Source of the DNA: Tetracentron sinense
Taxonomy: Eukaryota > Streptophyta > Magnoliopsida > Trochodendrales > Trochodendraceae
Direction: 5' to 3'
NCBI GenBank assembly: GCA_015143295.1
Contig: CM026570.1
Coordinates: forward strand, 5,294,047-5,358,046
DNA: 64,000 nt
In this document: piece by piece, positions 1 through 11,475 of the stretch
Position numbering within the stretch: position 1 is the stretch's first letter
Layout: every line of letters starts with the position of its first letter
Position numbers and translations under genes: made by a program
Notes under the pieces: generated by a model
The model's input: the letters and a program-made list of their open reading frames with translations, nothing else
What the model was told of the DNA's origin: nothing
Database searches by the model: none

Positions 1-406
1 TATCTTATATGAGATATTTGTGGAGAATTAGATGTCTTAAGTTCTAATCCAATGAAACTTACAAAACTTGTGCAAGGTCTATACCCTAGGCCACTTGGGT
101 CTATTCCATCACTTCCCACATATATAGCCCCCTCTAACCACCCAATGGGATGTGATGAAAACGAGCTTCCTATGAAGCCAATTTGGGAAACTGAGATTTG
201 TTGGAAGGGAGCAGCCTTCCTTGTAGATAGTTTTCCTACAACTATGGTCCAACATGAAAATATCCAGGAATTTGATCGGGAAAGAACACATCATTTGAGA
301 CTACAAAAGACCAAAGAAAATGCCGGAATATCATATATGAAACATGGAACATACAAATTAAATCACGCTACAATGATTGAATTTATTTCAATATTTATAA
401 TTTCTC

Positions 407-3400
407 TCAGACCCCCACGAATGCACGGCATTGGGACTGCCAATGCTCCTTTGTCTGCCGTATCCGCTCTACTCTCTCGGTTTGAAGCCGCTGCTTCCAA
501 TATTCTTGGCAGCTGTTGAAAGATGCATAACGAGTTGAAGGGTCAGTGGAATAAAAGCAACCACGAAGAATAACCAGAATATGCAGCATTTGAGAAATAA
601 CATCTGACCAAAATAGACCAACATAATACCTTCGGCTTAATAGAATGCTAAGCTCATCCAAGTGTAGAGCGCCTTCATACACACCTGCCTGAAATAAAAT
701 TAAGAACTAACATCACGAAAATGCATTCTTCAACTGTTTGCCTAGGAGATCTTCCAAATGGGGCTCATCAAATTGTGGTTCCCGAGCTTGAGCTTGCGCT
801 AATGTGCATCTCACAAGGATAGGATGACAGCTTTTATCATCCACTTGCAAGAATTTCTTTTAAATGTGTTTAAATAATAACATAATATATTCATATAAGT
901 AGGCTCACAAATATTCACAACACCAAAATCAGGTTTCTCTGACAAGTCATTCAACAGAACTTACAAAAATTTGGCTCACAATTCAACTCACATAACCGTA
1001 AATGGAAATCTGTAACTTAATATGCCTATGAACTTTTCTTTACCCATATTTTCTTATTGAAATTAGTTTTTCACATTCATGGTTTGTTCTTATAATTCAC
1101 TGAATATTTCTTGCTTGTTAATATTGTTATATGATATGTCCTTTATTCCTTCAAATTTCACTTAGATATCTGTGCATTGGGCCTATTAGATCTGGCAGTG
1201 TTCACATCCCACATCGGGTCTACAGATAATAATGAGATTAAACAGAGTGCAAGCATTAGAAATAAAGAAGTGGAAGTATAGCAAAATAAAATAGATATTG
1301 GGCATTTACCTCTCGGCATAGAGGGCATTTTGCTATAGGCTCAGACACCTTTAGTCCGTCAACAATGGTCACCGATGCAGCAGAGCAAGCACAGATGTAG
1401 CAAAAGATATGGCCACATGTAAGAGACACCGGATCAAATACTGTTTCCTGTTAGAAATGATTAGGATGTATGGTCAACAGCCAGCCACGCTAAAATGCCA
1501 ATAACAACAAAATCAACAAACATGGATTAAATCATGCAACATTAAGTGAGTTTCGGTCACATATAAGGGAAATGGTAATCTCCCTTCCATTTGTGTGTGT
1601 ATGTGTGTGTGTATTTGTATTTGTAAGTGAGAACACAAGGTCTAGGAGAGACACTCAGCCTGAGTTCACGCTTCAAAGCTTTGTAAATGTGTTGGTTTCA
1701 GTCTGGGCCTATTAAATTCAAGCCCATACTCGGCCCATTGCCACCCCTAATGAGATCCGTGAAGCTAGCTATTGAGGACTTCAATCATGAAGATGCGAAC
1801 CATTTTGTTATAACACTGGACATCTTAGATTAAAAGTCGCATCCACGCCGGTGATCAGACTCAATTCCAAGTCATTTCAGAATCTGGATGTTAGATTTTG
1901 CTTGTTTCCAGAACCAGATCAGCAAACTTACCAAGCATATAGAACAGGTCAAGTCAATGTTGAGCTTGATGGAATCAAAGAGCTCACAAGAGAGTGATGG
2001 CTTGCCATCATCAAATGTGAGCGAGCAGCCATCGAACAACCCTGAGACTGTCCTTGTATTGACCTTGGTTTCTCTTAAGTTAATGTGGAAGGCAATTAGC
2101 TCACACAACCATGGAGACTGTAGGATCTCAATATGCATACTCTGGACTTGTGATTTGAAGGCCTGTCCTTGTTTAGAGTAGTGAATCTGTACCCAGATTA
2201 AGAAGAAAATAAAACCCATCAATTAAATCTGAATAAATTGTATTTAACTAAGGAAAATAATAAACTCCTCTGCCCGAGGAGGTGATTACCATCTCGCCCC
2301 CTTTTTGTGCCACGTGACCATCTATCCCCCTTTTTGTGCCACGTGACCCATTTTCACTCCTTTAATTGTGGTCAAGATTCACTAACCCTTAAGGTTAAAT
2401 AATCTAACCTTGGTTTTTTATTTTTTTTTTAAGTTAATCAAAGGGGTTAAAACTTGTTAGCCATAGTTCAAAGGGGCTTTGTGAGGGCGAGGAGGGCATT
2501 ATTGCTCTTTAACTAATTCATCCGAAAATGGCAATGAATTAAATCAAGTGTAAAACTATACCTCATTACCTTGTCATACTTCTTTAGAATTTTCCGGATG
2601 GCAATGGCATTGATCATTGCATAGGTAACCAGGTCTTTGCCTTCTTGAATCAAAGCAACATGGTTTCCTTGTAACTTTCCTTTAAACCATATAAAGTACT
2701 TTCGGAAGCCTGAAGCTAGGTGTAGCTCGAGCAACTTCTGTGCGCGCTCATTAAAGCAGCCCACAATTGCAGACATCTCCTTGAGAAGGGAGGGGAAGAA
2801 GCTCCCGTCACACACTACATATGAATCACAATTAGAAACCTTAAAAGTAGTGGAGATGATGATAATAAGATAAAAAATTAAATAAAATTTAAGAGAAATA
2901 TGATTGAGAAGTATGAGCCTTAAGAATAAACCAACAGAACCATACAGTTACTAACTGAAGAGCAAAAGGCAATACGGAAGTCCAAACAGGAGAAGTACTA
3001 GTGTTGTACTCCGACACTATGCAATATTGTGTCTTAACGTTAATGAATTTTCTTGTTATTTGAACTGAATGTAACACATGAAATTTTACTATACGGTAGA
3101 AGTACTTCATTTTTAAGGAAAGTTTGAAATATGAGCGTGGACAATGGGATCTAATCCACGGTCTGAAATATGTTCGACTCGGCTCTCCACCCTGTGATAA
3201 AGAGAGAGAAGGATGTATGGGTAGTGTTCTTGATCTCTTCTAATTGTCAAGAATACCTTACCAGAAAACTAATCTTTTTATGTTTTAAAAAAAATTTTGA
3301 TTAGTGAAAAGATTGTAGGGAGTGTGTGTGTGTGGTTAGTTAAAATTATATATAAAAAAAAAGATATTTACATAAACTGGAAAAACAAATTTTACAAAAT

Positions 3401-4327
3401 ATGCAAAATAAATTTTTTCCCCATTTTCTCTGGTTTTTAGAGGCTTGGGTATAATAGTTCTCTGGTCGATCTTGTGTCACTTATCTAGTATAATTTCATT
3501 CAAAAGGTAAAAATATTTATTAAAAAAAAAAACAAAATTGCAAAAACCCCAAAAGAAGATAAAATAAAAATAGCTCCAAATTTGAGTTTCGTTAACTTGG
3601 TAACAGTTATCCAGCATAGTTTTCATGCTTATGAACATGACTAACCATTACATCGTTTTCCAGAGTTTTTCACACTAACAGGGTATCAGCCAAACAATAT
3701 AAATATAAGAATAAATCAACATAAATAAATATTTTATCTACTACCACCTTTGCCTATAAATTATCATCACTATCATCAATTTCCAAATAAAAATAATAAT
3801 TCTAGCAAAAGAACAACCATACAAAGTGAAGGAAAACAATTGGAGATAATGGCACATAGGCAATTATTTTCAGCAAAATTAAAATTAAAAAAATACCCAT
3901 TATAACCAACATCATGCCAACAAATCTCCTTCAGAAATTTAAACAAATAAAAAAAAAACAAAATAAGAGACCAAAAAACAAAAATGATGTTCCTGATTAT
4001 GTTCATATGGACATTTTACCATACACTTAACAGAAATTAGAAGGATAATTCCAGCACGAAACAGAGTATTAGAAAAGAAAAAAAAAACCAAATAAATCAA
4101 AACAAAGACAAATCAAACAATAATAAGAAGAAATCTGATAACAATATTTTGTCACCTGAGCAATGGTTGGGACATGATGGGGTGTTAGGAATCCCATCAA
4201 GATCCTTATGTGCTTGTAACTCTCTCCTACACTTCTTCAAAATCTTCTTTAGCTTCTTGAATCCAACCCCAGGTAGCTGTTTCTCTTGTCCTTGCATGTA
4301 CTCCTGATATTTCTTGCAGAACTTCAT
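407..4327 (-). CDS. NLA: SPX-RING E3 ubiquitin ligase, NLA/BAH1 type (6 exons)
   Basis: Exons (minus strand): 4327-4156, 2814-2570, 2186-1932, 1447-1310, 688-630, 512-407. All introns are GT..AG and phases match, giving 324 aa ending in TGA; Arabidopsis NLA is about 335 aa. Exons 1 and 2 encode the SPX domain, starting [11 protein letters not shown] with the lysine-rich stretch [20 protein letters not shown] that in this family binds inositol pyrophosphates. Exons 3 and 4 carry a C3HC4 RING with C220, C223, C235, H237, C240, C243, C265 and C268. The C-terminus ([19 protein letters not shown]) is also family-typical. From family knowledge, NLA works with the E2 PHO2 at the plasma membrane to ubiquitinate PHT1 phosphate transporters and NRT1.7, linking phosphate and nitrate status; BAH1 affects salicylate. 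I infer a functional gene because no residue or frame is broken. Introns hold MITEs, and a Harbinger-like MITE lies about 400 bp upstream of the ATG. Confidence 0.93.
2265..2510. mobile_element. G-box-bearing MITE in NLA intron 2
   Basis: This AT-rich segment carries two CCACGTG motifs, then a block with TTAAGGTTAA and AACCTTGG, and ends in GTGAGGGCGAGGAGGGC, the approximate reverse complement of its left end (CATCTCGCCC). The same arrangement recurs at 26375-26585 and in more diverged form at 57755-57960. It lies between NLA exons 2 and 3. It is a non-autonomous element with no coding capacity; the superfamily is not determined. Confidence 0.55.
2820..4150. other. NLA intron 1, no recognised content
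   Basis: About 1.3 kb of AT-rich sequence between NLA exons 1 and 2. Many A- or T-runs and stop codons in all frames; no conserved protein, RNA gene or clear repeat was recognised. Confidence 0.5.
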
Positions 4328-4725
4328 CTCCTCTGTTTTGAAAAACTATCAAAATCTACAAAATTTTCTCACAAATGGATCTTTTCATAATCCAAGAAAG
4401 ATAGATTCCTTATTTGGTGAGTCTTATTCCCACTCTCCTCAGATTTCACTCTCCCTTTTCCACACAAAAAGTGAAGAATTTTGTATCAGGTATCGATGTT
4501 CCATCCACAAAATCAGGGAGAGTGTAGCAGATCCTCCTTATTTTTATCGGAAGAACCTTCCAGGGCTTCATACACTAATCTCAAAGTCAGAATGGAAACT
4601 TTCCTGAGACTTTCTTTACTTTTAACGGCTTCGACTACCTGAGACGAATATAAGGGAGCAAAGGACGGATAGTAGGGCATTTTATCGGTAATTTCTCGAG
4701 CTTTACCATTTTCTAAAGCGTATAA

Positions 4726-5289
4726 GAGCATTCCTAACAGCCAAATAAGATCATTTTTAGCCGTCTCACTAAATTTTACAAACCATGATAGCCAAAACTT
4801 ACCTTTTTCTTAATTTGGCTATCTACCTTTTTTAAAACACTCCAAAATTCACATTATTTTAATATTTATGTGAGATCATAATAGTACAAATGGAGAGAAA
4901 AACCTTTATTTTATTATTTGTATGAGACCACAATAAAAGAAAGGAAAAAAATATTTAGCTTTGGTGAGTGTAAAGTACTCACCAAACTTGGTGAATATTG
5001 TATACTCACCAAATCGAAATAGAAATAACCATTTCGATTTGGGGAGTACCGTACACTCATTAGAGTTAAATATGTATCTCCCTTCCTTTACTATGATTTC
5101 ATACAAATAATAAAATAAATGTCTCTCTTCATTCGTACTATCATGGTCTCACACAAATAATAAAATGTGAGTTTTGACTATTTTGATAAGCCGTTAGAAG
5201 TGGTTTAAAAAAGTGGATAGCCAAAACAAGAAAAGGAAAGTTTTGGCTATTTTGGTGAATAAAATTTGATGAGACTGCTAGGAATGCTC
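4726..5289. mobile_element. PIF/Harbinger-like MITE upstream of NLA
   Basis: Terminal inverted repeats GAGCATTCCTAACAG (left) and CTGCTAGGAATGCTC (right) are flanked by a 3-bp TAA duplication at 4723-4725 and 5290-5292. A 3-bp TAA/TTA duplication is the signature of PIF/Harbinger (Tourist-like) MITEs. The inside carries a small palindrome built from GGTGAGTGT and ACACTCACC. A shorter relative lies at 6790-7016. No transposase is encoded. It sits about 400 bp 5' of the NLA start codon, between the ATG and the CpG-rich presumed promoter, so it is in the 5' UTR, a leader intron or the proximal promoter. Confidence 0.82.
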
Positions 5290-5579
5290 TAAGATACCCA
5301 AGTATTACACTCGGATATAATGACTTCAATTGATGCGTGTAAAGTTGTTTTATTAAGAGGTGATAGCATGTATGACCACATTTCATTTACCAATGAAGTG
5401 ATGCCTTAAAATTAGAAATGGATTTAATGGGTGCACGTATCCCTACTCATTTCTTTTTCTGAAAAATCAAAAGTAAATGTATGAATCATAGGATAATGAA
5501 TCTTAACTAGAATCAGAATAAGTAGGTATAAGTGTTAAAGAAGACATGTGGCAAGTTAGAAAGGTGAGAACGTTGTGAT

Positions 5580-6370
5580 GCATGCTGTAATGAAACAACT
5601 TTGCACGTGTCGGTGGAAGCATATCGTCTGTGTTATTTGGTGTGGCCATCCCTGTGTTCTTAGCATTTAAAGACCAAGATCTCTTGCCTTGTACGGATTT
5701 AACAGTTGTAACTACTTATATAAGAGATCTTGGCCTTTAAATGCCAAGAACACAGACACAGACGATATGCTTCCCGCGTCAGCGGAGAGCCATGCCGGCT
5801 GTGATAGTCGGGCATTACCCGAGGAAATCCTATGTGAATTGTATCGATATTAATGAGAATCTCTAAAACGAGAAAATAGCGAGAAGCGTGGCACTCAGAG
5901 TCTAAGCCAATGAAGCCACGTGGAAGAATGTCATTTCCCACCACGTGGCAAAAGATAGCTTTTGACAATCAGAACGGACGTTATCTACGGAGTAAAGCAG
6001 AAGAGTTCAATTGGTTAATTAATTACCCTTGTTTTTACTATAATTACGTGAGCGTTGTCGTAGTCGAGAACAGAAAAGGGTTAGTGGAAAGGGTAGCACC
6101 GGAATTTTATAGAAAGTTTGTGCTTTGCGCGTTACGGTAGCTTGTCGTTTACGGAAGGATAAAAGCGACGCTCAATTCTCGAAAGTTGAAAATACAAGGA
6201 ACGCACTTTCGCGAGTGCGTAACAGATATAAGTGGTTCGCTGAAGTGTACAAAAGAAATCAACTTTTAGCTAACATGCGCGTCAGTTTGCTAACTTGCAC
6301 GGTTGGTGACGTTTCTGTTGGCGCTCACGGGAATGAACCTCACAGCCATTATTATATCTCTTGAGCGCAC
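5580..6370 (-). promoter_or_regulatory. CpG-rich, G-box-bearing upstream region of NLA
   Basis: In contrast to its AT-rich surroundings, this stretch is rich in CG dinucleotides (for example GCGTTACGGTAG and TTTCGCGAGTGCG). It contains ACGT cores: GCACGTGT near 5603, CCACGTGG near 5919 and again near 5942. G-box/ABRE motifs of this kind bind bZIP and bHLH factors. I infer that it is the distal promoter or original 5' region of NLA, pushed away from the ATG by the MITE at 4726-5289. It could instead belong to another decayed element; no coding region was recognised. Confidence 0.35.
5615..5774. repeat. Near-perfect 160-nt hairpin (miRNA-precursor sized)
   Basis: The left arm 5615-5685 (starting GGAAGCATATCGTCTGTGT) pairs with the right arm 5722-5774 (ending ACACAGACGATATGCTTCC). 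The left arm has an extra segment of about 18 nt that would bulge out, and the loop is about 36 nt. Pairing over about 53 nt is nearly complete. It lies 1.3 kb upstream of the NLA start codon, beside G-boxes. It could be a young MIRNA-like or siRNA-producing foldback, or a small foldback transposon; sequence alone does not decide. Confidence 0.6.
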
Positions 6371-6595
6371 AACGCCATTGGTTTATGTTAGTTTCCACAC
6401 TCACGGTTTCTATGCATACGTCTTTAAGGAGAGCGACTATATGATACTTATCACCCACAATTTAATATAATATTGAGGAGTGCTATTCCTACTGTCAGTT
6501 AACCTCTACTTTCACCTTCTATCAACCATTTGTTCATTATGTAATGATTAATACATTTTTTAAGATTTAAAAAAAATAGAGGACGAGAGTAAGGG

Positions 6596-6755
6596 TTACA
6601 CCCCACCGCTTGAGCTAGTGGTGGAGTGTGGCCTCTCAATTGAGGAAGGTCTGGGATCCAACCCCTGTGTATGGTTGCAAGAGCTCGAGTGCCTAAGCTA
6701 ACTGCTAACTACTAACTGTATGTAGGTAAATGATATGCATAAAAAAAATAAAAGT
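6596..6755 (+). mobile_element. tRNA-derived SINE-like element
   Basis: A box A-like TGAGCTAGTGG near 6613 is followed by a box B-like GGGATCCAACCCC near 6652, with an A-rich tail near 6740-6752. This is the layout of a plant tRNA-derived SINE transcribed by RNA polymerase III. No target duplication could be read with confidence. Confidence 0.5.
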
Positions 6756-6789
6756 ACGAATTGATGGAAAGTAGGACTAGCATTTCTTA

Positions 6790-7016
6790 GAGCATTCCTA
6801 GCCGCCTCACCAAAGGAAGGGGGAGAAATATTTAGCTTTGATGAGTGTACAATACTCACCAACTCACCAAACTTGGTGAGTATTGTACACTCACCAAACC
6901 GAAATGATTATTTTGAAGAAATTTGAAGAGGCTGGGGACCCTTTTTAAACATTTTTTAGTATTTGGCTCACCAAAATAGCTTTTTGGTTATTTTAGTGAG
7001 GCTTCTAGGAATGCTC
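6790..7016. mobile_element. PIF/Harbinger-like MITE, short copy
   Basis: Termini GAGCATTCCTAGCCG and TTCTAGGAATGCTC are inverted repeats flanked by TTA at 6787-6789 and 7017-7019. Internal sequence, including the TGGTGAGTATTGTACACTC palindrome, matches the 564-bp copy at 4726-5289. This is a 227-bp deletion derivative of the same family without coding capacity. Confidence 0.82.
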
Positions 7017-7239
7017 TTATTAATATTTAATGCACCATGTCATAATGCATCCGAGTGGTTGGCCATTTATTTTGTGGTATTCGTTCAAATGCTACACTAA
7101 CCTTCACTTTGGGTTAATCATTACATACAAGGAAGTATTTATAAAGTTTTCAGCTTTGTAGATTATTTTTCTCACTTTTGGAAATGGGAATAGTGGACTG
7201 ATCATCTCAGATTTGTACCTCATTATTACACTAATTCCG

Positions 7240-8480
7240 AAGAATAGTAGTAAGTGTGGAGGGTGTCGAACCACGAGGACTGCGCTGATTATTTTACTTA
7301 AAATTAAAGATGGATTTTTGATATAAAAATAAACACATGGATTTGGGTGATTGATTTAATGTCCAAATTACTCTAACAATTTAAGTAAATAAAAGTGATT
7401 AAGAATCTGCATAGAGAAATCCAGGGTATCGAACCTAGCTCTAACCTCCTAATGTTGATTTACTACTTCAATCTAGGGTTTATCATTTGCAATTGATTTT
7501 GATTAATTGAGACTACAAGTCTTAATTAAATTCATTAAAAAGATTAAGTACTCGAATCCTGGGTATGATCTATCTTAGGTTGGCACGGATCGTCCACATT
7601 ATATAAACTAACCTAGGGTTATTGCCACGATCCGTCCATCCTAGGCATAGATCATCCTAAAATTCGAATACTTACATAAAAAGCTCTATTGCATATCATT
7701 CATGCATAAAATCACAGAATTTATATCTGAATCGATTTCAATCGAGAAATGAGGTAACTCCTAAGACAAGGAATACTCTATTAAAGATTGAATCTTTACT
7801 TTAAATTCAATTACAAAAGTAACCCTAAAAAATATGCAATTGTTATTACAAATAATGAAACCCCTAGAAAGAAATATAAAAAATACAACATTACTTGGCT
7901 AGGGTTTCATCGAAACCCTAGATGAGAGCTTAGTTGCTCATGATGGATAGATCAATCGTCATAGATGATGAAGACTTCATGATCTCCACGCTCTTTTCCC
8001 GGCGAGTTCTCCTCTCTCGGTGAGTTCTCCTCCTCCAAACTGAACCATCGGCAAGGCCTTGGGGTTTTATATTTATAGGTCTCCCAAAAATACACTTAGG
8101 GTTCAATTTTTAAAGTCGTACACATGGCCGAATCTGACAAAAACGCACACGCCGATCAATCGGCACTGGGGCCCGATCGATTGGATTTTCTCTGGTGCTC
8201 CCCAATCGATCGGCTCTGGGCCCCCGATCGATCGGCCCTTCTACTGGTGTGGCCCGATCAATCGGCTCTTCAGGCCCGATCAATCAGGCCTTCTGATTTT
8301 CGCTCCGTTTTTCTGATTTTGGTTCATTTGGCTTGTCTGAGACCCTTTCGATTTCTTCACTTGGGGTAAACATTAAATTTTATTCTCTTTTTCTATCAAA
8401 TACCTTAAATAGAAAAACAATACAAAGTGAACCATAATAGGAACAAAAACAAGATTTAAGTACATAACAAGTGTAGCTTT
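7240..8480. mobile_element. LTR-like block with CGATCGATCG palindromes
   Basis: The block begins near AGTAGTAAGTGTGGAGGGTG and CGAACCACGAGGACTGC, a layout I associate with LTR-retrotransposon termini in plants. It continues through an internal inverted repeat (GGCACGGATCGTCC and rough complement at 7583-7650) to a GC-rich stretch at 8150-8290 with repeated CCGATCGATCGG-type palindromes. It has no coding potential. Boundaries and a target duplication could not be defined, so its status as a solo LTR or LARD/TRIM is inference. Confidence 0.35.
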
Positions 8481-8787
8481 GAGGTGTGTAATTGTGTACC
8501 ATTACGGTCGATCATGGACCTAGGGTACTAAACAGACCGTAATTTTGTAATCTCCAAAACTAGAGTTGATTAAATATCCAACACATTTAGATTTGATTTG
8601 AGATTTGTTGGATTATAAATTGGCTAATTTGAGTTTGAATCTAATTATTTAGTTATGATTCGATTTGAATTGAATCCTATTAATATTAAATATTTTAAAT
8701 TAATTTTATTAGATATATATAAAATTTATAAATATTTTATATAAAAGCAAAGATAGTATTATATGCATTCAAAAAGTGCTTATGATG

Positions 8788-11026
8788 TGTGTAATGACCC
8801 CAAAATCCTATAAGGCTAAAATAGGACTTTGGAATCGTCACATATCATTAAGCTGCTTAAAATCCATACATACAAGGCATACTACACGAGTTTTCAAAAA
8901 TGAGAATAATAAAATTCTGATATATATAAAACCAAGTCATCCTGCTCAAGTCTATGCTCAACATAATCACTCACAATAAACAAATAGTCTAATACACAAC
9001 TGTAAAGCAATCTAATGAGCAACGTCATCTAAAATGTCTATTACAATTCTCTTCAACAAAACAAACATAAACTAATAGGGGTAACCATCAAAACCCCTGG
9101 CTCCCTCTTCTGAGGTTCACCTTCTTGTCATTCCTCGACGTATGTCTCCTCAATCCACAGCTCCGCCGTGTGTTCTCGCTCTAAACCTATCAAGACAAAA
9201 GTCTGGCTGAGTACAAAAGTACTCGGTGTATATAAAATCCAACCAACAATAATAATATACCTACACTTAGTTAGAACTATAACAATATCATAATTACATA
9301 ATCGGAGTACGGAAGAACATGTGTTCATATACATCATATCATCACCTTGACTTGTGTACTTGTGAGAACCTTAGACTTAGAAGACAGTATACTTATGAGA
9401 TGCTTATGCTTATGAGACCACGTGCTTGTGAGATACTTATGCTTATGCACTTATTTAGATCATACACTTAACTGACATGCCGCTCTTGGAGGATTTGGAC
9501 CATGCCCATGCAATTACTTAATTGACATGCCGCTCTTGGAGGATGCGGACCATGCCAGGCTTATTCAGAATGACAGGCGTATGCAATGCTTATGCTTATG
9601 AGTTTTGAGCAGCTTATTCAGAACATGCACTTATTCAGATCCCTCATTGGACTTATTCAGAATATCAGGTGTATGCAATGCTTATGCTTGTGGTCCACAT
9701 GTGTGACTTGTGAGACTTTTATCTTAACATACACGTGCGCTGTGCATAAGTGTCGTAATTAACATTCGAGTAGGTAATTGCTTAGATTCCGATCTCCCAC
9801 CATGAAAATTCCACTATGTTGTCCCATACCATATAGTTAGAGAATTCTCGGTTTAAGAGATTTTCCTCTAAGTTCTTACCTTCCCGAATATTAATTACCA
9901 TGCAAATAATTAGGCATAACTTGACAAGCAATCACGTACATATATATCCTATCATGATTCTTAGCATAATTTATAGTTAATTCCCAACAATTTCATAGTG
10001 ATTATGAATCCATTGCCCTTTCACATTTTCAACATTTCATCAAACCATAATCCATCCATACAATCCAAATACAATCCACATCCACACATTCATCTCATCC
10101 TCCATAGTATTTCCCATCCTCCATACATTTCATCCACATTAATAAACCATATTTCCATCCTTAATAGCTTACTTCATACAAAAATGGGGAAAAACACATC
10201 TAATCTCTATTTATATCATTTCTATCATATTAACATTCATAAAACATTATAATAGGGTTGATTTGGATAGTATATCGACTTTAGAGATCCTTCCCTTGGA
10301 TCCAAATCGCTCACAAGAAACTTTGGGGAAGATCTCCAAGCTTTCCTTACAATATCTAAGCTATCTCCTTCTTCTCCAATAAATTTCTCCCTCAAAACCC
10401 TAGGTTTTCTTTCATTTTTTGCCAAATTAGGTTAGAATACTCTAAAACCTCGAAATAGGACTCCTAATTATAGTCTCAAGGGTTAAAAACCCTAAAATCC
10501 ACGTCTTTTAATAAATAGGGTCGTATCCAGACGATCGATCGTCAATATGGACGATCGATCGTCAATATGGACGATCGATCGTCCAAATTCCCAAGGCTAA
10601 ATTAATTTTCTGGGCTCCGGATGATCAATCGTAGGCTTGTGATGATCGATCGTCAAAAACTTGATGAGCAGTCCGAAAAATCACATTTTGGTATTTTGAC
10701 CATAACTTTTGACTCGCTCATCAGATTTTGACGATTCAACTTGCATTGGACTCGTCTTTTTGAAAGGAGAACAATTTTGGTGTTTTATAAAAATCATAAT
10801 TTTGAGTTTTTAAAGGTCTAAATTGACTTCAAAACTGACTGGTCTGTAATTTCAGCAGACAAAACATCGAAAACCTACTTTTGACTTAGCTTAGATTAAA
10901 AATATGGAAAAACATTAAACATCAACCTCGAAGAGGATTCCAATACATTTCTAATGATTCAAAAATCACTCAATTGCGATAAATGGTGACAAAACTAGAG
11001 CTTCCAAAATTCAGGGTGTGTTAAGG
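8788..11026. mobile_element. Probable solo LTR (Ty3/gypsy-like)
   Basis: The left end TAATGACCCCAAAATCC and right end AAAATTCAGGGTGTGTTA are imperfect inverted termini typical of a common plant gypsy LTR type. Internal hallmarks are a TGGCTGAGTACAAAAGTACT stretch near 9203, degenerate short tandem repeats (ATGCTTATGCTTATGAG, TGACATGCCGCTCTTGGAGG) at 9390-9700, and TTTTGACTCGCTCATCAG near 10708. Three GACGATCGATCGTC palindromes lie at 10534-10585. No internal gag-pol domain is present, so it is probably a solo LTR. The 5-bp target duplication was not identified and the orientation is uncertain. Confidence 0.5.
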
Positions 11027-11475
11027 CCTCCCTCTCTTTACAACTTTGATTAAGCCTAGATCACACCACACTAATTAGATATGAATACACACATATTAAA
11101 ACATGATAAAGATTAAAATACCCTTAATACTTGTATAAAAAAAATGAAAGAAGATTCGGGTCTCTATAGTGTGGTTGGTTGGTATATGTGTGAGTTGTAT
11201 ACATCAACCAAAAAAAAGCAAAAGTGGGTTATAATTACCCGTTGGACCTTGGACGGTTGGAGTTACTCAACATAGTCCTACATTGGCTAGTTATGTCTAG
11301 TCATCCCACTACTTAAGGCTCCTCCATCTCACATTAAATCAGGCCCTATTGGTGAGACTAGTTGGATTTCCTCTTTTGTAGTGCGTGCATGTGTGATTGG
11401 CTATGTGTGTGAGTTGTTTACCTCTACCCAAAAAAGTGTTATATATGTATTAACTATTACACATATAATTGAATC

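Noticed and set aside
52..519. 155-codon plus-strand ORF overlapping the end of NLA
   Set aside because: It runs antisense through NLA exon 6 and its 3' flank; no domain or family similarity was recognised, and the minus strand carries the conserved C-terminus.
4513..4731. 72-codon minus-strand ORF just upstream of NLA
   Set aside because: Could look like an upstream exon, but it has no SPX or other known sequence and NLA already starts with the canonical MKFCKKY; at most leader sequence.
8059..8369. Two overlapping ORFs rich in DQSAL/PDRSAL repeats
   Set aside because: They are translations of the GATCGATC palindrome cluster of an LTR-like block, not a repeat protein.
9390..9700. CRISPR-like or satellite array (ATGCTTATGCTTATGAG, TGACATGCCGCTCTTGGAGG)
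   Set aside because: Repeat units are irregular, of different lengths, and lie within an LTR-like block of a plant genome; they are internal LTR tandem repeats.
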